Of a stretch of DNA of 64,000 nucleotides, positions 34,373 through 47,091 are shown in pieces. The stretch spans positions 992,001-1,056,000 of the forward strand of contig CP002295.1 of the NCBI GenBank assembly GCA_000238975.1. The letters run 5' to 3'. Within the stretch, counting starts at the first letter, position 1; each line of letters begins with the position of its first letter. This stretch comes from Serratia symbiotica str. 'Cinara cedri' (GTDB lineage Bacteria > Pseudomonadota > Gammaproteobacteria > Enterobacterales > Enterobacteriaceae). The notes below the pieces were generated by a model, which did no database searches, was not told the origin of the DNA, and worked only from the letters and a program-made list of their open reading frames with translations. Position numbers and translations under genes: made by a program.

Positions 34373-36658
34373 ATGAACCAAAGTCTACTTGTAACTAAAC
34401 GCGATGGCCGTAAAGAACGAATAAACTTAGATAAAATCCACCGGGTCATTAACTGGGCCGCTGAGGGGTTAAATAATATTTCAGTGTCTCAAGTAGAGCT
34501 GCGATCACATATTCAATTTTATGATGGCATCAAAACTACTAATATTCACGAAACTATCATAAAAGCTGCGGCAGATCTAATATCTAGTCATGCGCCAGAC
34601 TATCAGTATTTAGCCGCTCGCCTAGCAATTTTCCACTTACGCAAAAAGGCATATGGGCAATTTGAACCGCCAAAACTATATACTCATGTGATATATATGG
34701 TTAATATAGGTAAATACGATAAACTTCTAACAGAATATTATTCTGTTGAGGAGTTTGAGAAAATGGATATATTTATTGATCACTGGCGTGATATGAACTT
34801 CTCCTATGCTGCCGTTAAACAGCTAGAAGGTAAGTATCTATTACAAAATCGTGTTAGTGGTAAGATATACGAGAGCGCCCAGTTTTTATATATTATGGTA
34901 GCTGCCTGCCTATTCTCTAACTACCCTCGTAAAACTCGTCTAGACTACATAAAGCGTTTCTATGATGCAATTTCTACTTTCAAGATCTCACTACCTACAC
35001 CAATTATGTCAGGTGTGCGCACTCCCACCAGACAATTCAGTTCATGTGTTCTTATTGAGTGTGACGATAGCCTCGATTCAATCAACGCTACCTCTAGTGC
35101 CATTGTAAAATATGTTTCACAACGCGCAGGAATAGGTATTAATGCTGGACGCATTCGAGCCTTAGGATGTCCGATTCGCAGTGGTGAAGCGTTCCACACG
35201 GGATGCATCCCATTTTATAAGCACTTTCAAACTGCCGTAAAATCCTGTTCACAAGGTGGTGTACGTGGTGGCGCAGCCACACTATTTTATCCTATTTGGC
35301 ATCTAGAAGTAGAAAACCTACTAGTGTTAAAAAATAACCGCGGCGTTGAAGGCAATCGGGTGCGCCATATAGATTATGGGGTTCAACTGAATCGCTTAAT
35401 GTATCAACGCCTTATCAAAGGACAAAATATTACTTTATTTAGCCCTTCTGATGTACCAGGACTATACGCAGCATTTTTCTCTAATCAAGATAAATTCAAG
35501 CACTTATATACTCAATATGAGCAAGATAGCAATATACGCCAAAAACAAGTAAAGGCAGTCGAGTTATTTTCTTTGATGATGCAAGAACGTGCTTCCACTG
35601 GACGCATCTATATACAAAATGTTGACCATTGCAATACTCATAGCCCTTTCAATCCGCAGATTGCGCCGATTCGTCAGTCCAACCTATGTCTAGAAATCGC
35701 CTTACCAACAAAACCAATAAATAATATTAGCGATGAACACGGCGAAATAGCTCTATGTACTCTCTCAGCCTTTAATCTTAGCAATATTACTACACTCGAT
35801 GATCTAGAAGAATTAGCAACTCTGACAGTGCGTTCACTTGATGCCTTACTAGATTACCAAGACTATCCAATCAAAGCCGCTAAACGGGGGGCCATGGGTC
35901 GCCGGGCCTTAGGAGTTGGTGTAATAAACTTCGCCCACTACCTCGCAAAGAACGGGGTGCGTTACTCTGATGGCAGTGCTAATTGCTTAACTCATAAAAC
36001 TTTTGAAGCTTTGCAATATTACCTACTTAAAGCCTCCAACCTTTTAGCAAAAGAGAAAGGAGCTTGTCCGTGGTTTAATGAAACTAATTACGCGCAAGGC
36101 ATTATGCCAATAGATACCTATAAAAAAGATTTAGATATCATCTGCAATGAACCATTGCACTACGACTGGGAAACCCTGCGCCAAGAAATCAAGAAAACCG
36201 GACTACGCAACTCAACATTATCTGCACTGATGCCATCAGAAACTTCCTCACAAATTTCTAACGCTACTAATGGTATTGAGCCACCACGCGGCTATATCAG
36301 TATTAAAGCGTCAAAAGACGGCATACTGCGTCAAGTAGTACCAGAATATGAACACCTAAAAAATAACTATGAACTGCTATGGGATATGCCAAGCAACGAA
36401 GGATACCTACAGTTAGTCGGCTTAATGCAAAAGTTTATTGACCAGTCGATCTCTGCTAACACTAACTATGACCCAACCCGTTTCCCTAATAACAAAGTAC
36501 CAATGAAGCAATTACTGAAAGACCTACTTACTGCCTACAAATTAGGTATTAAAACACTATACTACCATAATACACGAGACGGTGCAGAAGACATACAAGG
36601 AGATTTAAACCCTATCCGAGCTGATGATGACTGTAAGAGTGGGTCTTGTAAAATATAA
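34373..36658 (+). CDS. nrdA: Ribonucleoside-diphosphate reductase class Ia, alpha subunit
   Basis: Large R1 subunit of the aerobic reductase that converts NDPs to dNDPs. Its 761 residues equal the E. coli protein. An ATP-cone lies at the N-terminus (residues about 5-95, beginning LVTKRDGRKERI). The active-site cysteines are present: the first redox cysteine in FSSCVLIECDDS (about 225), the radical motif NLCLEI (about 437-441), the second redox cysteine in IALCTLSAFN (about 462), and the C-terminal thioredoxin/glutaredoxin relay pair in DDDCKSGSCKI. nrdB follows after 207 bases and then yfaE, the E. coli order. Candidate NrdR boxes lie 60-110 bases upstream. An AGGT about 14 bases before the ATG is the only Shine-Dalgarno-like sequence. 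Confidence 0.98.
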   Translation: MNQSLLVTKRDGRKERINLDKIHRVINWAAEGLNNISVSQVELRSHIQFYDGIKTTNIHETIIKAAADLISSHAPDYQYLAARLAIFHLRKKAYGQFEPPKLYTHVIYMVNIGKYDKLLTEYYSVEEFEKMDIFIDHWRDMNFSYAAVKQLEGKYLLQNRVSGKIYESAQFLYIMVAACLFSNYPRKTRLDYIKRFYDAISTFKISLPTPIMSGVRTPTRQFSSCVLIECDDSLDSINATSSAIVKYVSQRAGIGINAGRIRALGCPIRSGEAFHTGCIPFYKHFQTAVKSCSQGGVRGGAATLFYPIWHLEVENLLVLKNNRGVEGNRVRHIDYGVQLNRLMYQRLIKGQNITLFSPSDVPGLYAAFFSNQDKFKHLYTQYEQDSNIRQKQVKAVELFSLMMQERASTGRIYIQNVDHCNTHSPFNPQIAPIRQSNLCLEIALPTKPINNISDEHGEIALCTLSAFNLSNITTLDDLEELATLTVRSLDALLDYQDYPIKAAKRGAMGRRALGVGVINFAHYLAKNGVRYSDGSANCLTHKTFEALQYYLLKASNLLAKEKGACPWFNETNYAQGIMPIDTYKKDLDIICNEPLHYDWETLRQEIKKTGLRNSTLSALMPSETSSQISNATNGIEPPRGYISIKASKDGILRQVVPEYEHLKNNYELLWDMPSNEGYLQLVGLMQKFIDQSISANTNYDPTRFPNNKVPMKQLLKDLLTAYKLGIKTLYYHNTRDGAEDIQGDLNPIRADDDCKSGSCKI

Positions 36659-36742
36659 TATTTCATAATAATGCCCGCAAAATAAGCTTGATAAGGCTAA
36701 TCGATACTAACATTATAGTGCTTAGACACTTGGCTACTAATA

Positions 36743-36778
36743 TAGAGTACAAAGTGATCTTTTAGAGTACAAAGTGAT
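36743..36778. repeat. 16-bp direct repeat, 20-bp period, between nrdA and nrdB
   Basis: TAGAGTACAAAGTGAT occurs at 36743-36758 and 36763-36778, separated by four bases. The 20-bp period places both on about the same helix face. It could be a duplicated protein site or simple slippage. Confidence 0.7.
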
Positions 36779-36865
36779 GTTTATCACTACCCAATAATAA
36801 AATAGTAAATTAAGATTAGACACATTAGGCCACTCATTTAACCACGTTACCATGGATTAAAGATT

Positions 36866-37996
36866 ATGGCATATACCACTTTTTCTCAAAATAAAAATAA
36901 TCCGTTACTAGAACCAATGTTTTTTGGTCAATCTGTTAATGTAGCGCGCTACGATCAACAAAAACATAAAGTATTCGAGCAACTAATAGATAAACAATTA
37001 TCTTTCTTCTGGCGTCCAGAAGAAATTGATATTTCGCGTGATCGCATTGACTATCAAACACTACCCGAGCACGAGAAGCATATTTTTATTAGTAATCTAA
37101 AATACCAAACACTGCTGGACTCCATTCAGGGACGAAGTCCAAATGTAGCTTTATTACCACTAATTTCTATCCCTGAACTAGAAACCTGGGTAACAACCTG
37201 GTCTTTTATTGAAACTATTCACTCACGTTCCTATACCCATATCATTCGTAATATCGTTAACGATCCGGCACTAATTTTTGACGAAATTGTTACAAATAAA
37301 GAAATACTTAAGAGGGCGAAAGATATTTCCATATATTATGATAATCTTATTAACATGACTAACTACTACCATCTATTTGGAGAAGGCTGCCACCAAATAA
37401 ACACTAGAACTATTACTTTGAGCCTACGTGAACTGAAAAAAAAATTATACTTGTGCCTGATGAGCATCAATGCACTAGAAGCAATTCGTTTCTACGTTAG
37501 CTTTGCATGCTCGTTCGCTTTTGCTGAACGTGAGCTAATGGAGGGTAATGCTAAGATTATCAAATTAATTGCCCGTGATGAAGCACTACACCTCACTGGC
37601 ACGCAGCATATGATTAACCTAATGCATTCTGGAGCCGATGATCCAGAAATGGCAGAAATAGCTGTAGAATGTCAACAACAATGCTACGATCTATTTATAT
37701 TAGTAGTTCAGCAAGAAAAGGAATGGGCAGAATATTTATTCCGTGACGGCTCGATGATTGGGTTAAACAAAGATATTCTATGTCAGTATGTAGAGTATAT
37801 TAGTAACATCCGTATGCACGCAATCGGTCTAGAACTACCATTTAAAGTGCATTCTAATCCAATCCCATGGATTAACGCTTGGCTAGTTTCCGATAACGTA
37901 CAAGCTGCACCACAAGAAGTAGAAATAAGCGCTTATCTAGTTGGCCAAATCGATGCAGCAATACATGCCGACGATCTGCGCGACTTTCAGCTATAA
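36866..37996 (+). CDS. nrdB: Ribonucleoside-diphosphate reductase class Ia, beta subunit
   Basis: R2 subunit, ferritin-like, which houses the diferric-tyrosyl radical cofactor that initiates catalysis in NrdA. The 376 residues equal E. coli NrdB. The radical tyrosine lies in [13 protein letters not shown] (about residue 122-123). Carboxylate and histidine ligands are seen in [27 protein letters not shown] and [13 protein letters not shown]. The C-terminus, needed to dock on NrdA, ends DLRDFQL, like the E. coli NFQL. The start is the ATG at 36866, where homology begins. It is cotranscribed in all likelihood with nrdA and yfaE. No truncation or unusual residue is visible. Confidence 0.98.
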   Translation: MAYTTFSQNKNNPLLEPMFFGQSVNVARYDQQKHKVFEQLIDKQLSFFWRPEEIDISRDRIDYQTLPEHEKHIFISNLKYQTLLDSIQGRSPNVALLPLISIPELETWVTTWSFIETIHSRSYTHIIRNIVNDPALIFDEIVTNKEILKRAKDISIYYDNLINMTNYYHLFGEGCHQINTRTITLSLRELKKKLYLCLMSINALEAIRFYVSFACSFAFAERELMEGNAKIIKLIARDEALHLTGTQHMINLMHSGADDPEMAEIAVECQQQCYDLFILVVQQEKEWAEYLFRDGSMIGLNKDILCQYVEYISNIRMHAIGLELPFKVHSNPIPWINAWLVSDNVQAAPQEVEISAYLVGQIDAAIHADDLRDFQL

Positions 37997-38033
37997 AGCG
38001 AACACAAAATTATATATAAGGCCATAAGGCGCT

Positions 38034-38312
38034 ATGAGTAACTATAAGCCAATATCAGCACTTAAAGTAAAACTACGTATGACTGGTACACAGTTTCACT
38101 GCCCTATTATAAAATGCTACTTACTTCAAATGTTAGAAATGCAGGCAATCAAAGTAGAGTACCAGTGTCTTGCTGGTTATTGTGGTGCCTGTCGCCTAAA
38201 ACTGATAAAAGGGAAAGTTGCCTATTACCAACCACCACTAGCATTAATTAATAATGGAGAAATACTCTCATGCTGTTGCATGCCGTTAACAGATATTGAG
38301 CTAGAACTATAA
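38034..38312 (+). CDS. yfaE: 2Fe-2S ferredoxin-like protein YfaE
   Basis: Small [2Fe-2S] ferredoxin that maintains and repairs the NrdB diferric-tyrosyl cofactor. The 92 residues carry plant-type ferredoxin ligands C45, C50 and C53 (YQCLAGYCGAC), with a last cysteine in the LSCCCM cluster around residue 80-82. The C-terminus DIELEL resembles E. coli DIEIEM. The N-terminus is about eight residues longer than in E. coli, yet an AAGGCG ribosome binding site lies nine bases before the ATG at 38034, so this start is preferred. It is 37 bases after nrdB, as expected for its role. Its survival shows that class Ia reductase maintenance is still selected. Confidence 0.95.
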   Translation: MSNYKPISALKVKLRMTGTQFHCPIIKCYLLQMLEMQAIKVEYQCLAGYCGACRLKLIKGKVAYYQPPLALINNGEILSCCCMPLTDIELEL

Positions 38313-40294
38313 TGCATAGTGATATTCTAAAATGACCTGCATATCTTCTATCATTACTTATGTATTTTTACATCATTGATTTTAACTTAAAACCCATAAG
38401 TATAAAGGTCAAAATTATAACAATAAACAATAGGTTTCCTATAGAAATGCTAAAATAAAAAATTACTTATATCTCATATATAGTAATATCTATATAATCT
38501 ATATTACCATATACCAAGTTACAAAGATAGATAATATTAAATACTTACATTACAGTAACACAAATAGTTTTAAATACATATAATAATATTATTATATTCA
38601 CGATATAAATTTCTACTATAATATTAATATTATCATTAAATGTATATTTATGATAAATATCGTATTTTATAACAAAGATGCTAAATTATCTAAAATAATC
38701 TAAATTAATCTATTTTTATTAAGTTCCTGTCTATTATTTTTATTAAAGGTAGATCCATAAAAATATAAAAATATAAAAATATAAACCTTACAAGTAGTAC
38801 ATAATCATATATCTACCGTATTACCTAACTTTTAAACCTTATAGCAACGGTTATACTAATGACACAATAAATAAAACTTAATTTTTAAGTATCAATAATA
38901 TTATTTAATATTCACTAAATTTTAGTATACAGGTTTCTACTATATAACTAAATGATCCACTGTGCGATTACTATTATAATAGATAATGTACATATTGATT
39001 ATAATAATACAAATTAATAATAAAGTATAATAAATTTTTATCAGATATTGGTTAATATATTTATATCTAATATTATCCCCTATTACTTATTACAGACCAA
39101 TAGCGGTGTGGATCGTACTACTAATACTATTATGTATGCTGTTATTACTTAATCTAGTTTAAAAGAATCTAATATTAAAAATATACACAATCTAACACAC
39201 GTTATAATGATGTTTCATCAAAAATATATTTAAACTATTTGTATGTTAAGAACTATATTTACGTATAATGGCGCGGTACTTAACTACTTTGAATAGCTAT
39301 ACCTATATACCAAATGCATATTGTTTATTCCTATATCGCTATAAAACTTTTACTTATTTCACGTAACTTACTTAAACGTCATGAATTAAATTATCAACTA
39401 TATATTGTTAATGTTAGGTGTTTAATTTTAACCTTAAAGTTATATATCAATCATTTTATTCATCAGCTATCAAAAGTCATATGTCTAATCATGCGGATTA
39501 ATGTTAATGTGATATTAATTGATATATTTATGAAAATTTATCTAATATAAATTAAAAAATATTATCTAATAATTTATTGTTACGATGTTTTCAGTAATAT
39601 AAAAAAACTAATTGATTAAAAGGTGTCATACAATAAATAGCACTCAAATAGAAAACCTCTAAATATTACCTTTGCTATAGTGGTAAAATACTTTATAATT
39701 TTAAATTTTCTGTACTATACACTATGTGTAGTGTAGAATTGTACATTTGCAATATAAATAAAATAATTAAAGTAAAATAACTACCTATAAGGGCGCTTAA
39801 TCTTAAGAAGATGGTATATATCTAAATATAAAATATACCTATTAATAACTAATAATTAATCTTTAAGAAATAAAATATCTTTATAAGAAACGTAATATTA
39901 TATACAAAAAAATAATCTCTATATCACGTATTTCAAAAGGCTGTGCATTAATTACAGTAATACTTTATAAGGTATAGTATACCTTTGTTAATTCATGTTC
40001 TAATAATTTATTTATTCTAATAATTTTAAAAATATATATAAGATAAATATCTAATTTAACTACTAAAATTAATAAAATAAGATACAGATCGTTTATGGTA
40101 AGATTTTAAATATTACGCTCATATAATAAAATTTAAACTCAAAAGTTTATACTACACATTTATACGTATATATGTATGATTATTTTAGCTAACTTCATTG
40201 TATAAATTTTATTGCTTATTGACAAAATGAATTAAATTTCTAGTAGATTACTAAAAATAATTAAAATAATATATTTAGATTATTATCTATGTAC
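38313..40294. other. 2 kb decayed region before the queA remnant
   Basis: No intact gene. A 78-codon + strand frame at 39314-39550 is Ile/Leu/Tyr-rich and lacks motifs; treated as chance. The right end should contain the 5' two thirds of queA, which I could not read. An 8-bp, three-unit A/T repeat lies at 38759-38782. Confidence 0.5.
38759..38782. repeat. 8-bp tandem repeat (AAAAATAT)3
   Basis: Three perfect units in very AT-rich DNA; low complexity, so of little significance alone. Confidence 0.6.
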
Positions 40295-41664
<1,370 letters not shown>

Positions 41665-42109
41665 TAGCCGTCTAAATTCACAGTATAATCAAACAAAGAA
41701 TAACTAAACCGTAACTACTAAGCATAAATATGCTATGACAAACACATCAAAGAAAATAAATATTTATGTATCTTAAAAGATAAAAAGTAACATTACTGAA
41801 TCATGGATCTTCACTAATGCAAATTAAAATAAAGCGTTAGTAACACAGACGCTTACTCAATATATTGTATATAGCATTATTACGACTAGTAACATTCTTG
41901 TGACCAGTTTATACTAGAACAATACACAAAAATACAATAGTATAAATAGCAGTAATTATTATTACAAACAAAGAGTAACAATAATATTATGGGATAATTT
42001 CTAATTTAATAGAAAATGCTAGGTTTATAAAGTAATTTCAAAGCTCTAGTATATAGATAAATTTAAGTATGACGATTATAATAATTAGTAATTTAATGAG
42101 GTACTTTTA
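41665..42109. other. Expanded tgt-yajC spacer
   Basis: E. coli has only a few tens of bases here, with no gene. These 445 bases are AT-rich and show no gene or RNA. The lengthening is therefore net insertion or local sequence growth rather than a lost gene. Confidence 0.5.
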
Positions 42110-42442
42110 ATGAGCCTTTCTATTTCTGATACAATCATATCATCTGGAGCCACGAATCAAGTAAGCTCATACTCTATGATTATTATGCTTATAATATTTG
42201 GTATAATTTTCTATTTTATGATCCTACGACCTCAACAGAAACGCGCTAAAGATCATAAAAAATTAATAGACTCCATAAACAAAGGCGATGAAGTAATGAC
42301 TACTGGCGGTCTCATTGGTTACGTGACTAAAATAGTAGATACTACTATTATTGCTATTGCATTAAATGACAATACAGAAGTTATGATCAAACGTGACTTT
42401 GTGGCAGCAGTTTTGCCAAAAGGCACCATAAAGGCCTTATAA
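42110..42442 (+). CDS. yajC: Sec translocase accessory subunit YajC
   Basis: Small inner-membrane protein that associates with SecDF and the SecYEG translocon, and in E. coli also with AcrB. The 110 residues equal the E. coli length. A single membrane helix spans about residues 21-38 (YSMIIMLIIFGIIFYFMIL), followed at once by the family signature RPQQKRAKDHKKL and a cytoplasmic domain with GDEVMTTGGLIGYVTKI. A GAGG ribosome binding site precedes the ATG. It is 20 bases upstream of secD, in the conserved yajC-secD-secF unit. Confidence 0.96.
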   Translation: MSLSISDTIISSGATNQVSSYSMIIMLIIFGIIFYFMILRPQQKRAKDHKKLIDSINKGDEVMTTGGLIGYVTKIVDTTIIAIALNDNTEVMIKRDFVAAVLPKGTIKAL

Positions 42443-42462
42443 TCTTTCCTAAGGGAATTACC

Positions 42463-44298
42463 GTGTTAAACCGTTATCCTTTATGGAAGTATCTTATGTT
42501 AATCATAGTTATCCTAATTGGGATAATTTATGCGCTTCCCAATTTTTACGGCGAAAATTTAGCCTTACAAGTAACTGGTACTTACGGTTTATCTGTAAAT
42601 AAAACTACGTTAGATCAAGTTAATACCATATTAAAACAAAATCATATCGCAAACAAATCAATAACATTGAAAGATAGCATTATCTTAGTATGTTTTAATG
42701 ATTCCAATACTCAATTACGAGCTCATGAAACTTTAATAAGAGAGTTAGGTGATAAATTTATTGTTGCACTAAACTTATCTCCAGTTACGCCGTCATGGTT
42801 GACAATGCTGGGCGCTAAACCAATGAAGCTTGGCCTAGATCTACGCGGTGGTATGCACTTTCTGATGGAAGTAGACATAAAAAGCATAATTAGCAAGCTA
42901 CAGGAGCAGACCGTAAGCGATTTGCGTAATATGCTACAAGAAAAATATATTCCTTACGTGTCTATACGTAAATTAGGCAAAAAGAACGTAGAAGTACGCT
43001 TCTCTAACGATATTACTCGTAACAAGGCGATTAGATACATCAGTCAATATCAACATGATCTAATTTTGTATAGCAAAAATAATAATACACTAGAAGTGAA
43101 CTTAGTAGATGCACGCCTAAGACAAGAACGTGAATATGCCGTGCAGCAAAATATTACTATTCTACGTAACCGAGTTAACCAACTTGGTATTACTGAACCT
43201 TTAGTGCAACGACAGGGAGATAATTATATTATTGTTGAATTACCTGGCATTCAGGATACTGCACGCGCTAAAGAAATCTTAGGTACAACTGCAACCCTAG
43301 AATTTCGTTTAGTCAATCCCAATACTACTACGAATAGTAAGGTACCTGATGATTCAGAAATAAAATATACCCGTGATATGCATCCGATGATGCTATACAA
43401 ACATGCTATTCTCACCGGTGACCACATAATAAATTCTACCTATAGTATTAACGAATACAACCAGCCACAAGTTAATATAACGCTAGACAATAAAGGTGGT
43501 GCCTTAATGTCTAACTTCACTAAGGACAATATAGGCAGGCTAATATCTACTCTCTTCGTAGAATATAAAGATAGCGGCAAAAAAGACACTAATGGTCGGG
43601 CAATTCTGGTAAAGCACGAAGAAATAATTAACGTAGCCAACATTCAATCAAGAATAGGTAATAACTTCCGTATTACTGGTCTTGCAAATGCAAATGAAGC
43701 ACATCAACTCGCATTATTTCTTCGTTCTGGCGCACTCAGGGCACCAATGCAAATAATTGAAGAACGCATCATAGGACCAACTTTAGGGCATCAAAATATT
43801 ACACAAGGCATAGAAGCGTGTGTATCAAGCATAATAGCTTCTATTATTTTCATGATTGCGTGGTATCGTATATTTGGCATAATTGCTACTATTGCGCTAA
43901 TTATTAACCTCGTATTAATTGTTAGTATTATGTCTCTTCTACCCGGAGTCACATTAACCATGCCAGGTATTGCTGGTATTCTCTTAATACTAGCGGTGGC
44001 AGTAGATGCTAATGTACTAATAAATGAACGTATCAAAGAAGAGCTAAAGAACGGACGCTCTGTTCAGCAAGCAATCCATGAAGGCTATAAAGGAGCCTTT
44101 TCTAGTATTATTGACGCTAATATCACAACCTTAATCACCGCAATAATTTTATATACTATGGGAACTGGTTCGCTTAAAGGCTTTGCAATTACTACCATAA
44201 TTGGTGTATTGACTTCCATGTTTACCACAATTATTGGTACTAGAGCTATCGTCAACCTACTTTACTGCGGCAAACATATTAATAAACTATCTATCTAG
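42463..44298 (+). CDS. secD: Protein translocase subunit SecD
   Basis: Inner-membrane RND-family protein that, with SecF, uses the proton gradient to pull exported proteins into the periplasm. The 611 residues compare with 615 in E. coli. A first membrane helix (about 9-27) leads to the large periplasmic P1 region, and the signature [17 protein letters not shown] is intact. Five clustered C-terminal helices include the proton-relay Asp region [18 protein letters not shown]. The start is a GTG at 42463, with homology from [10 protein letters not shown]. The ribosome binding site AAGGGAA lies just upstream. secF follows after ten bases. Confidence 0.97.
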   Translation: MLNRYPLWKYLMLIIVILIGIIYALPNFYGENLALQVTGTYGLSVNKTTLDQVNTILKQNHIANKSITLKDSIILVCFNDSNTQLRAHETLIRELGDKFIVALNLSPVTPSWLTMLGAKPMKLGLDLRGGMHFLMEVDIKSIISKLQEQTVSDLRNMLQEKYIPYVSIRKLGKKNVEVRFSNDITRNKAIRYISQYQHDLILYSKNNNTLEVNLVDARLRQEREYAVQQNITILRNRVNQLGITEPLVQRQGDNYIIVELPGIQDTARAKEILGTTATLEFRLVNPNTTTNSKVPDDSEIKYTRDMHPMMLYKHAILTGDHIINSTYSINEYNQPQVNITLDNKGGALMSNFTKDNIGRLISTLFVEYKDSGKKDTNGRAILVKHEEIINVANIQSRIGNNFRITGLANANEAHQLALFLRSGALRAPMQIIEERIIGPTLGHQNITQGIEACVSSIIASIIFMIAWYRIFGIIATIALIINLVLIVSIMSLLPGVTLTMPGIAGILLILAVAVDANVLINERIKEELKNGRSVQQAIHEGYKGAFSSIIDANITTLITAIILYTMGTGSLKGFAITTIIGVLTSMFTTIIGTRAIVNLLYCGKHINKLSI

Positions 44299-44308
44299 GG
44301 AGCAAGTA

Positions 44309-45259
44309 GTGGAACAGGAATATACTGTTGCGCAACTTAACTATGGCCGTAAAGTTTACGACTTTATGCGCTGGAATTACATAGCTTTTAGTGTATCATT
44401 ACTATTATTAGTAGTATCAATCGCCATTATGTTAGTGCGAGGGTTTAATTGGAGTTTAGATTTTACTGGCGGCACAGTAATTGAAATTAACTTAACACGA
44501 CCAGCTAACCTAGAACTGATACGTAATAAATTAGAACATGCTGGACTTAAAGACTCAATTATTCAAAATTTTGGTAGCAGTCGTGATATAATGATACGTA
44601 TGCCGCCAACTATAGGCAACTCTGGACAGGAGATCAGTAATAAAATACTAGGATTAATCAATGATAAGATAGATAATCACGCTAAAATTAAACTTATAGA
44701 ATTTATTGGTCCAAGTATTGGCAACGAATTAGCACAAAATGGCAGTATAGCGTTAGTAATAGCATTAATCTGCATCCTCATCTACGTAAGTATCCGATTT
44801 GAATGGCGTCTAGCATTAGGTACAGTTATTGCGTTAGCACACGACGTAATCATTACCTTGGGGATTCTATCTCTATTCCGTATAGAACTTGATCTAACTA
44901 TCGTTGCTTCTCTAATGTCTGTTATTGGTTACTCATTAAATGATAGCATTGTAATTTCTGATCGTGTTCGTGAAAACTTCCGTAAGATACGCTGGGGCAC
45001 ATCTTGTGAAATCATAAATATATCCTTAACTCAAACATTAACCAGAACGCTTATGACCTCAAGTATTACATTATTAGTTGTGTTAATGTTATACCTGTTT
45101 AGTGGAGCTATGCTACATAGCTTTTCACTAGTAATGCTCAGCGGCGTATCAATTGGTACTATTTCTTCCATATATGTTGTCTCAGCGCTTGCTTTAGTAT
45201 TAGGTGTAAAGCGCAAAAATCTACTGCAACAAAAAATAGAAAAAGAAGGTGCTGATTAG
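44309..45259 (+). CDS. secF: Protein translocase subunit SecF
   Basis: Partner of SecD in proton-driven late translocation. The 316 residues carry six membrane helices and the RND signature [17 protein letters not shown] (about residues 45-61). The second transmembrane block contains [18 protein letters not shown] and [19 protein letters not shown]. The frame is open upstream to 44234, inside secD, but homology ([21 protein letters not shown]) and an AGGGAGC site place the start at the GTG at 44309. The C-terminus is shorter than in E. coli, ending at EKEGAD. An AT-only hairpin (45272-45293) follows the stop but has no T tract. Confidence 0.97.
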   Translation: MEQEYTVAQLNYGRKVYDFMRWNYIAFSVSLLLLVVSIAIMLVRGFNWSLDFTGGTVIEINLTRPANLELIRNKLEHAGLKDSIIQNFGSSRDIMIRMPPTIGNSGQEISNKILGLINDKIDNHAKIKLIEFIGPSIGNELAQNGSIALVIALICILIYVSIRFEWRLALGTVIALAHDVIITLGILSLFRIELDLTIVASLMSVIGYSLNDSIVISDRVRENFRKIRWGTSCEIINISLTQTLTRTLMTSSITLLVVLMLYLFSGAMLHSFSLVMLSGVSIGTISSIYVVSALALVLGVKRKNLLQQKIEKEGAD

Positions 45260-45806
45260 CGTGCGCTCCTAAAATAAATAATGCTATTTATTTAAAACTA
45301 ATTATTTAAAAAAACTAAAGCTTATATTAAAGTTTTTGTTAAAATAAAAAACATATTTTAAGTAATAGCAACAAACTACACATAGCTAAAAATGCATTAT
45401 AAATACTAGATAACATCTAATAACTAAACAATAAAATTTACTGTGGATATCATATGTCATTAAACATTCGACCTATACAGTAGGTAATCAGAATACATAT
45501 TTATTATAATTTCTGTATTGCAATCAATATCAAAGTAATCATTAATTACCGCATAATAGAATCACCATTAAATAAATTAACATCACCAATACTTAACTTA
45601 TAGCAAATAATTTACTACGTTATAGGTAATAAGTTATAGATAGTAAAAAATAATAATATCACGAATGACCATAGCAATAAAGTATACCAATATTTGATGC
45701 AAAACTATACATTGACAATCTCATCTTACAAACAATACCAATAAACATAAATAATACAAAAACGTTATGAATTATATCAAATATAACTACATAACAAGAC
45801 CTAAGA
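45260..45806. other. Gap between secF and the nrdR remnant
   Basis: E. coli has yajD, tsx and yajI between secF and nrdR; none is present. The right part presumably holds the N-terminal half of nrdR, which I could not read. Confidence 0.5.
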
Positions 45807-45912
45807 ACAATAAGAAGCGCTGATTATAAGATAATTTGCAGTCTCGTAATAGAGATGTTATAAATTAAATAAAGCAACAATAGTATATATATTTAATATC
45901 AGTAAACTATGA
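45807..45912 (+). pseudogene. nrdR: nrdR remnant (C-terminal part)
   Basis: One + strand frame from 45807 reads TIRSADYKIICSLVIEML. From memory NrdR has GEREVTTKMVGNLVMDEL at this point, which aligns without gaps. After a frameshift near 45860 it continues KLNK-AT-IVYIFNIS (KLDK-VAYIRFAS) up to a stop at 45912. nrdR directly precedes ribD on the same strand in E. coli, as here. The zinc-ribbon N-terminus (MHCPFC) and most of the ATP-cone are not readable. NrdR is the nucleotide-sensing repressor of ribonucleotide reductase genes, so class Ia expression is probably no longer controlled by it. Confidence 0.7.
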
Positions 45913-45981
45913 GTTTATAAATATCTATTAATGCTAATACAGTAAACAAATCACACACCTATAAGAACAAAGGAGCATAAA

Positions 45982-47091
45982 ATGCACAGTGACGAATTTT
46001 ATATGGCACACGCTTTTAAATTAGCGCGCCTAGGTCGTTTTACTACAGCTCCTAATCCCAATGTTGGTTGTGTTATTGTGCGTAATGGGGTAATCGTCGG
46101 TGAAGGGTATCATTTACGCGCCGGCGAGCCACACGCAGAAGTACATGCATTAAATATGGCAAAAGAAAAAGCACAAGGTGCAACTGCATATACCACACTT
46201 GAACCATGCAGCCATTACGGACGCACACCTCCGTGCACTGATGCATTAGTTGCAGCAGGTATTAGCCGAGTAGTTAGCGCTATACAAGATCCTAATCCGC
46301 GTGTTACAGGACGTGGATTACAACAATTGCGGAAGGCTAAAATAGAAGTACACTATGGATTAATGTCAGCTGAAGCTGAAGCAATAAATATAGGTTTTCT
46401 AAAACGTATGCGTACTGGATTACCTTATGTGCAACTTAAACTTGCTATATCACTAGATGGTCGAACAGCGATGGCCTCAGGCCAAAGTCAATGGATCAGT
46501 TCTTCTCAGGCTCGTCAAGATGTACAGTATTTGCGTGCACAAAGCGCATCAATACTCAGTACTAGCGCCACCATATTGGCGGATAATCCAGCACTAACAG
46601 TACGCTGGAATGAATTAGACACTAAAATACAAAATCTATATCCGCAAAAAAATTTGCGCCAACCATGGCGTATTATTCTCGATAGTCAAAATAGAGTAAC
46701 ACCCCAGCATCGCGTAGTACAACAACCTGGAACTACTTGGCTAGCACGTCTAAAACCAGATAAGCAGGTTTGGCCAAAGAACGTTGAACAATTAATATTT
46801 CCAGCATATAATCATGGTATAAATTTAATGACGCTAATGATGCAACTAGCGAAACGCCAAGTTAACTCAATATGGATTGAAGCAGGACCTAAATTATCTG
46901 GGTCACTACTCCAATCTGGCTTAGTAGATGAGCTAATTGTGTACATCGCACCAAAATTATTAGGTGATCATAGCCGAGGATTATGTCATCTAACAGGTGT
47001 CGAGCAACTAGCTGACGCACCTGAGTTTATTTTTAATAATATAAAACAAGTAGGGCCTGATTTAAGGCTAAAGCTCAGCGCTAAAATATAA
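45982..47091 (+). CDS. ribD: Bifunctional riboflavin deaminase/reductase RibD
   Basis: Catalyses two successive riboflavin steps, deamination of the pyrimidinone and NADPH-dependent reduction of its ribosyl side chain. The 369 residues compare with 367 in E. coli. The N-terminal zinc deaminase has HAE at 51-53 and PCSHYGRTPPC with C76 and C85. The reductase half begins near residue 148 (LKLAISLDGRTAMASGQSQWIS) and ends with the conserved DELIVYIAPKLLGDHSRGL. An AAGGAG ribosome binding site lies just before the ATG at 45982. ribH, normally adjacent, is 1.8 kb downstream. Riboflavin supply is a plausible service to an insect host, but this is inferred. Confidence 0.97.
   Translation: MHSDEFYMAHAFKLARLGRFTTAPNPNVGCVIVRNGVIVGEGYHLRAGEPHAEVHALNMAKEKAQGATAYTTLEPCSHYGRTPPCTDALVAAGISRVVSAIQDPNPRVTGRGLQQLRKAKIEVHYGLMSAEAEAINIGFLKRMRTGLPYVQLKLAISLDGRTAMASGQSQWISSSQARQDVQYLRAQSASILSTSATILADNPALTVRWNELDTKIQNLYPQKNLRQPWRIILDSQNRVTPQHRVVQQPGTTWLARLKPDKQVWPKNVEQLIFPAYNHGINLMTLMMQLAKRQVNSIWIEAGPKLSGSLLQSGLVDELIVYIAPKLLGDHSRGLCHLTGVEQLADAPEFIFNNIKQVGPDLRLKLSAKI

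Noticed and set aside
39314-39550. 78-codon + strand frame
   Set aside because: Composition-driven chance frame in decayed DNA; no motif or start signal.
44234-44308. Upstream extension of secF starting inside secD
   Set aside because: The extra 25 residues have no counterpart in SecF; the GTG at 44309 has a better ribosome binding site and matches the family start.
45272-45293. Terminator after secF
   Set aside because: The stem is made only of A-T pairs and is not followed by a T tract; too weak to call.
45913-45981. FMN riboswitch ahead of ribD
   Set aside because: No RFN-element conserved boxes are visible; the space is filled by nrdR remains.
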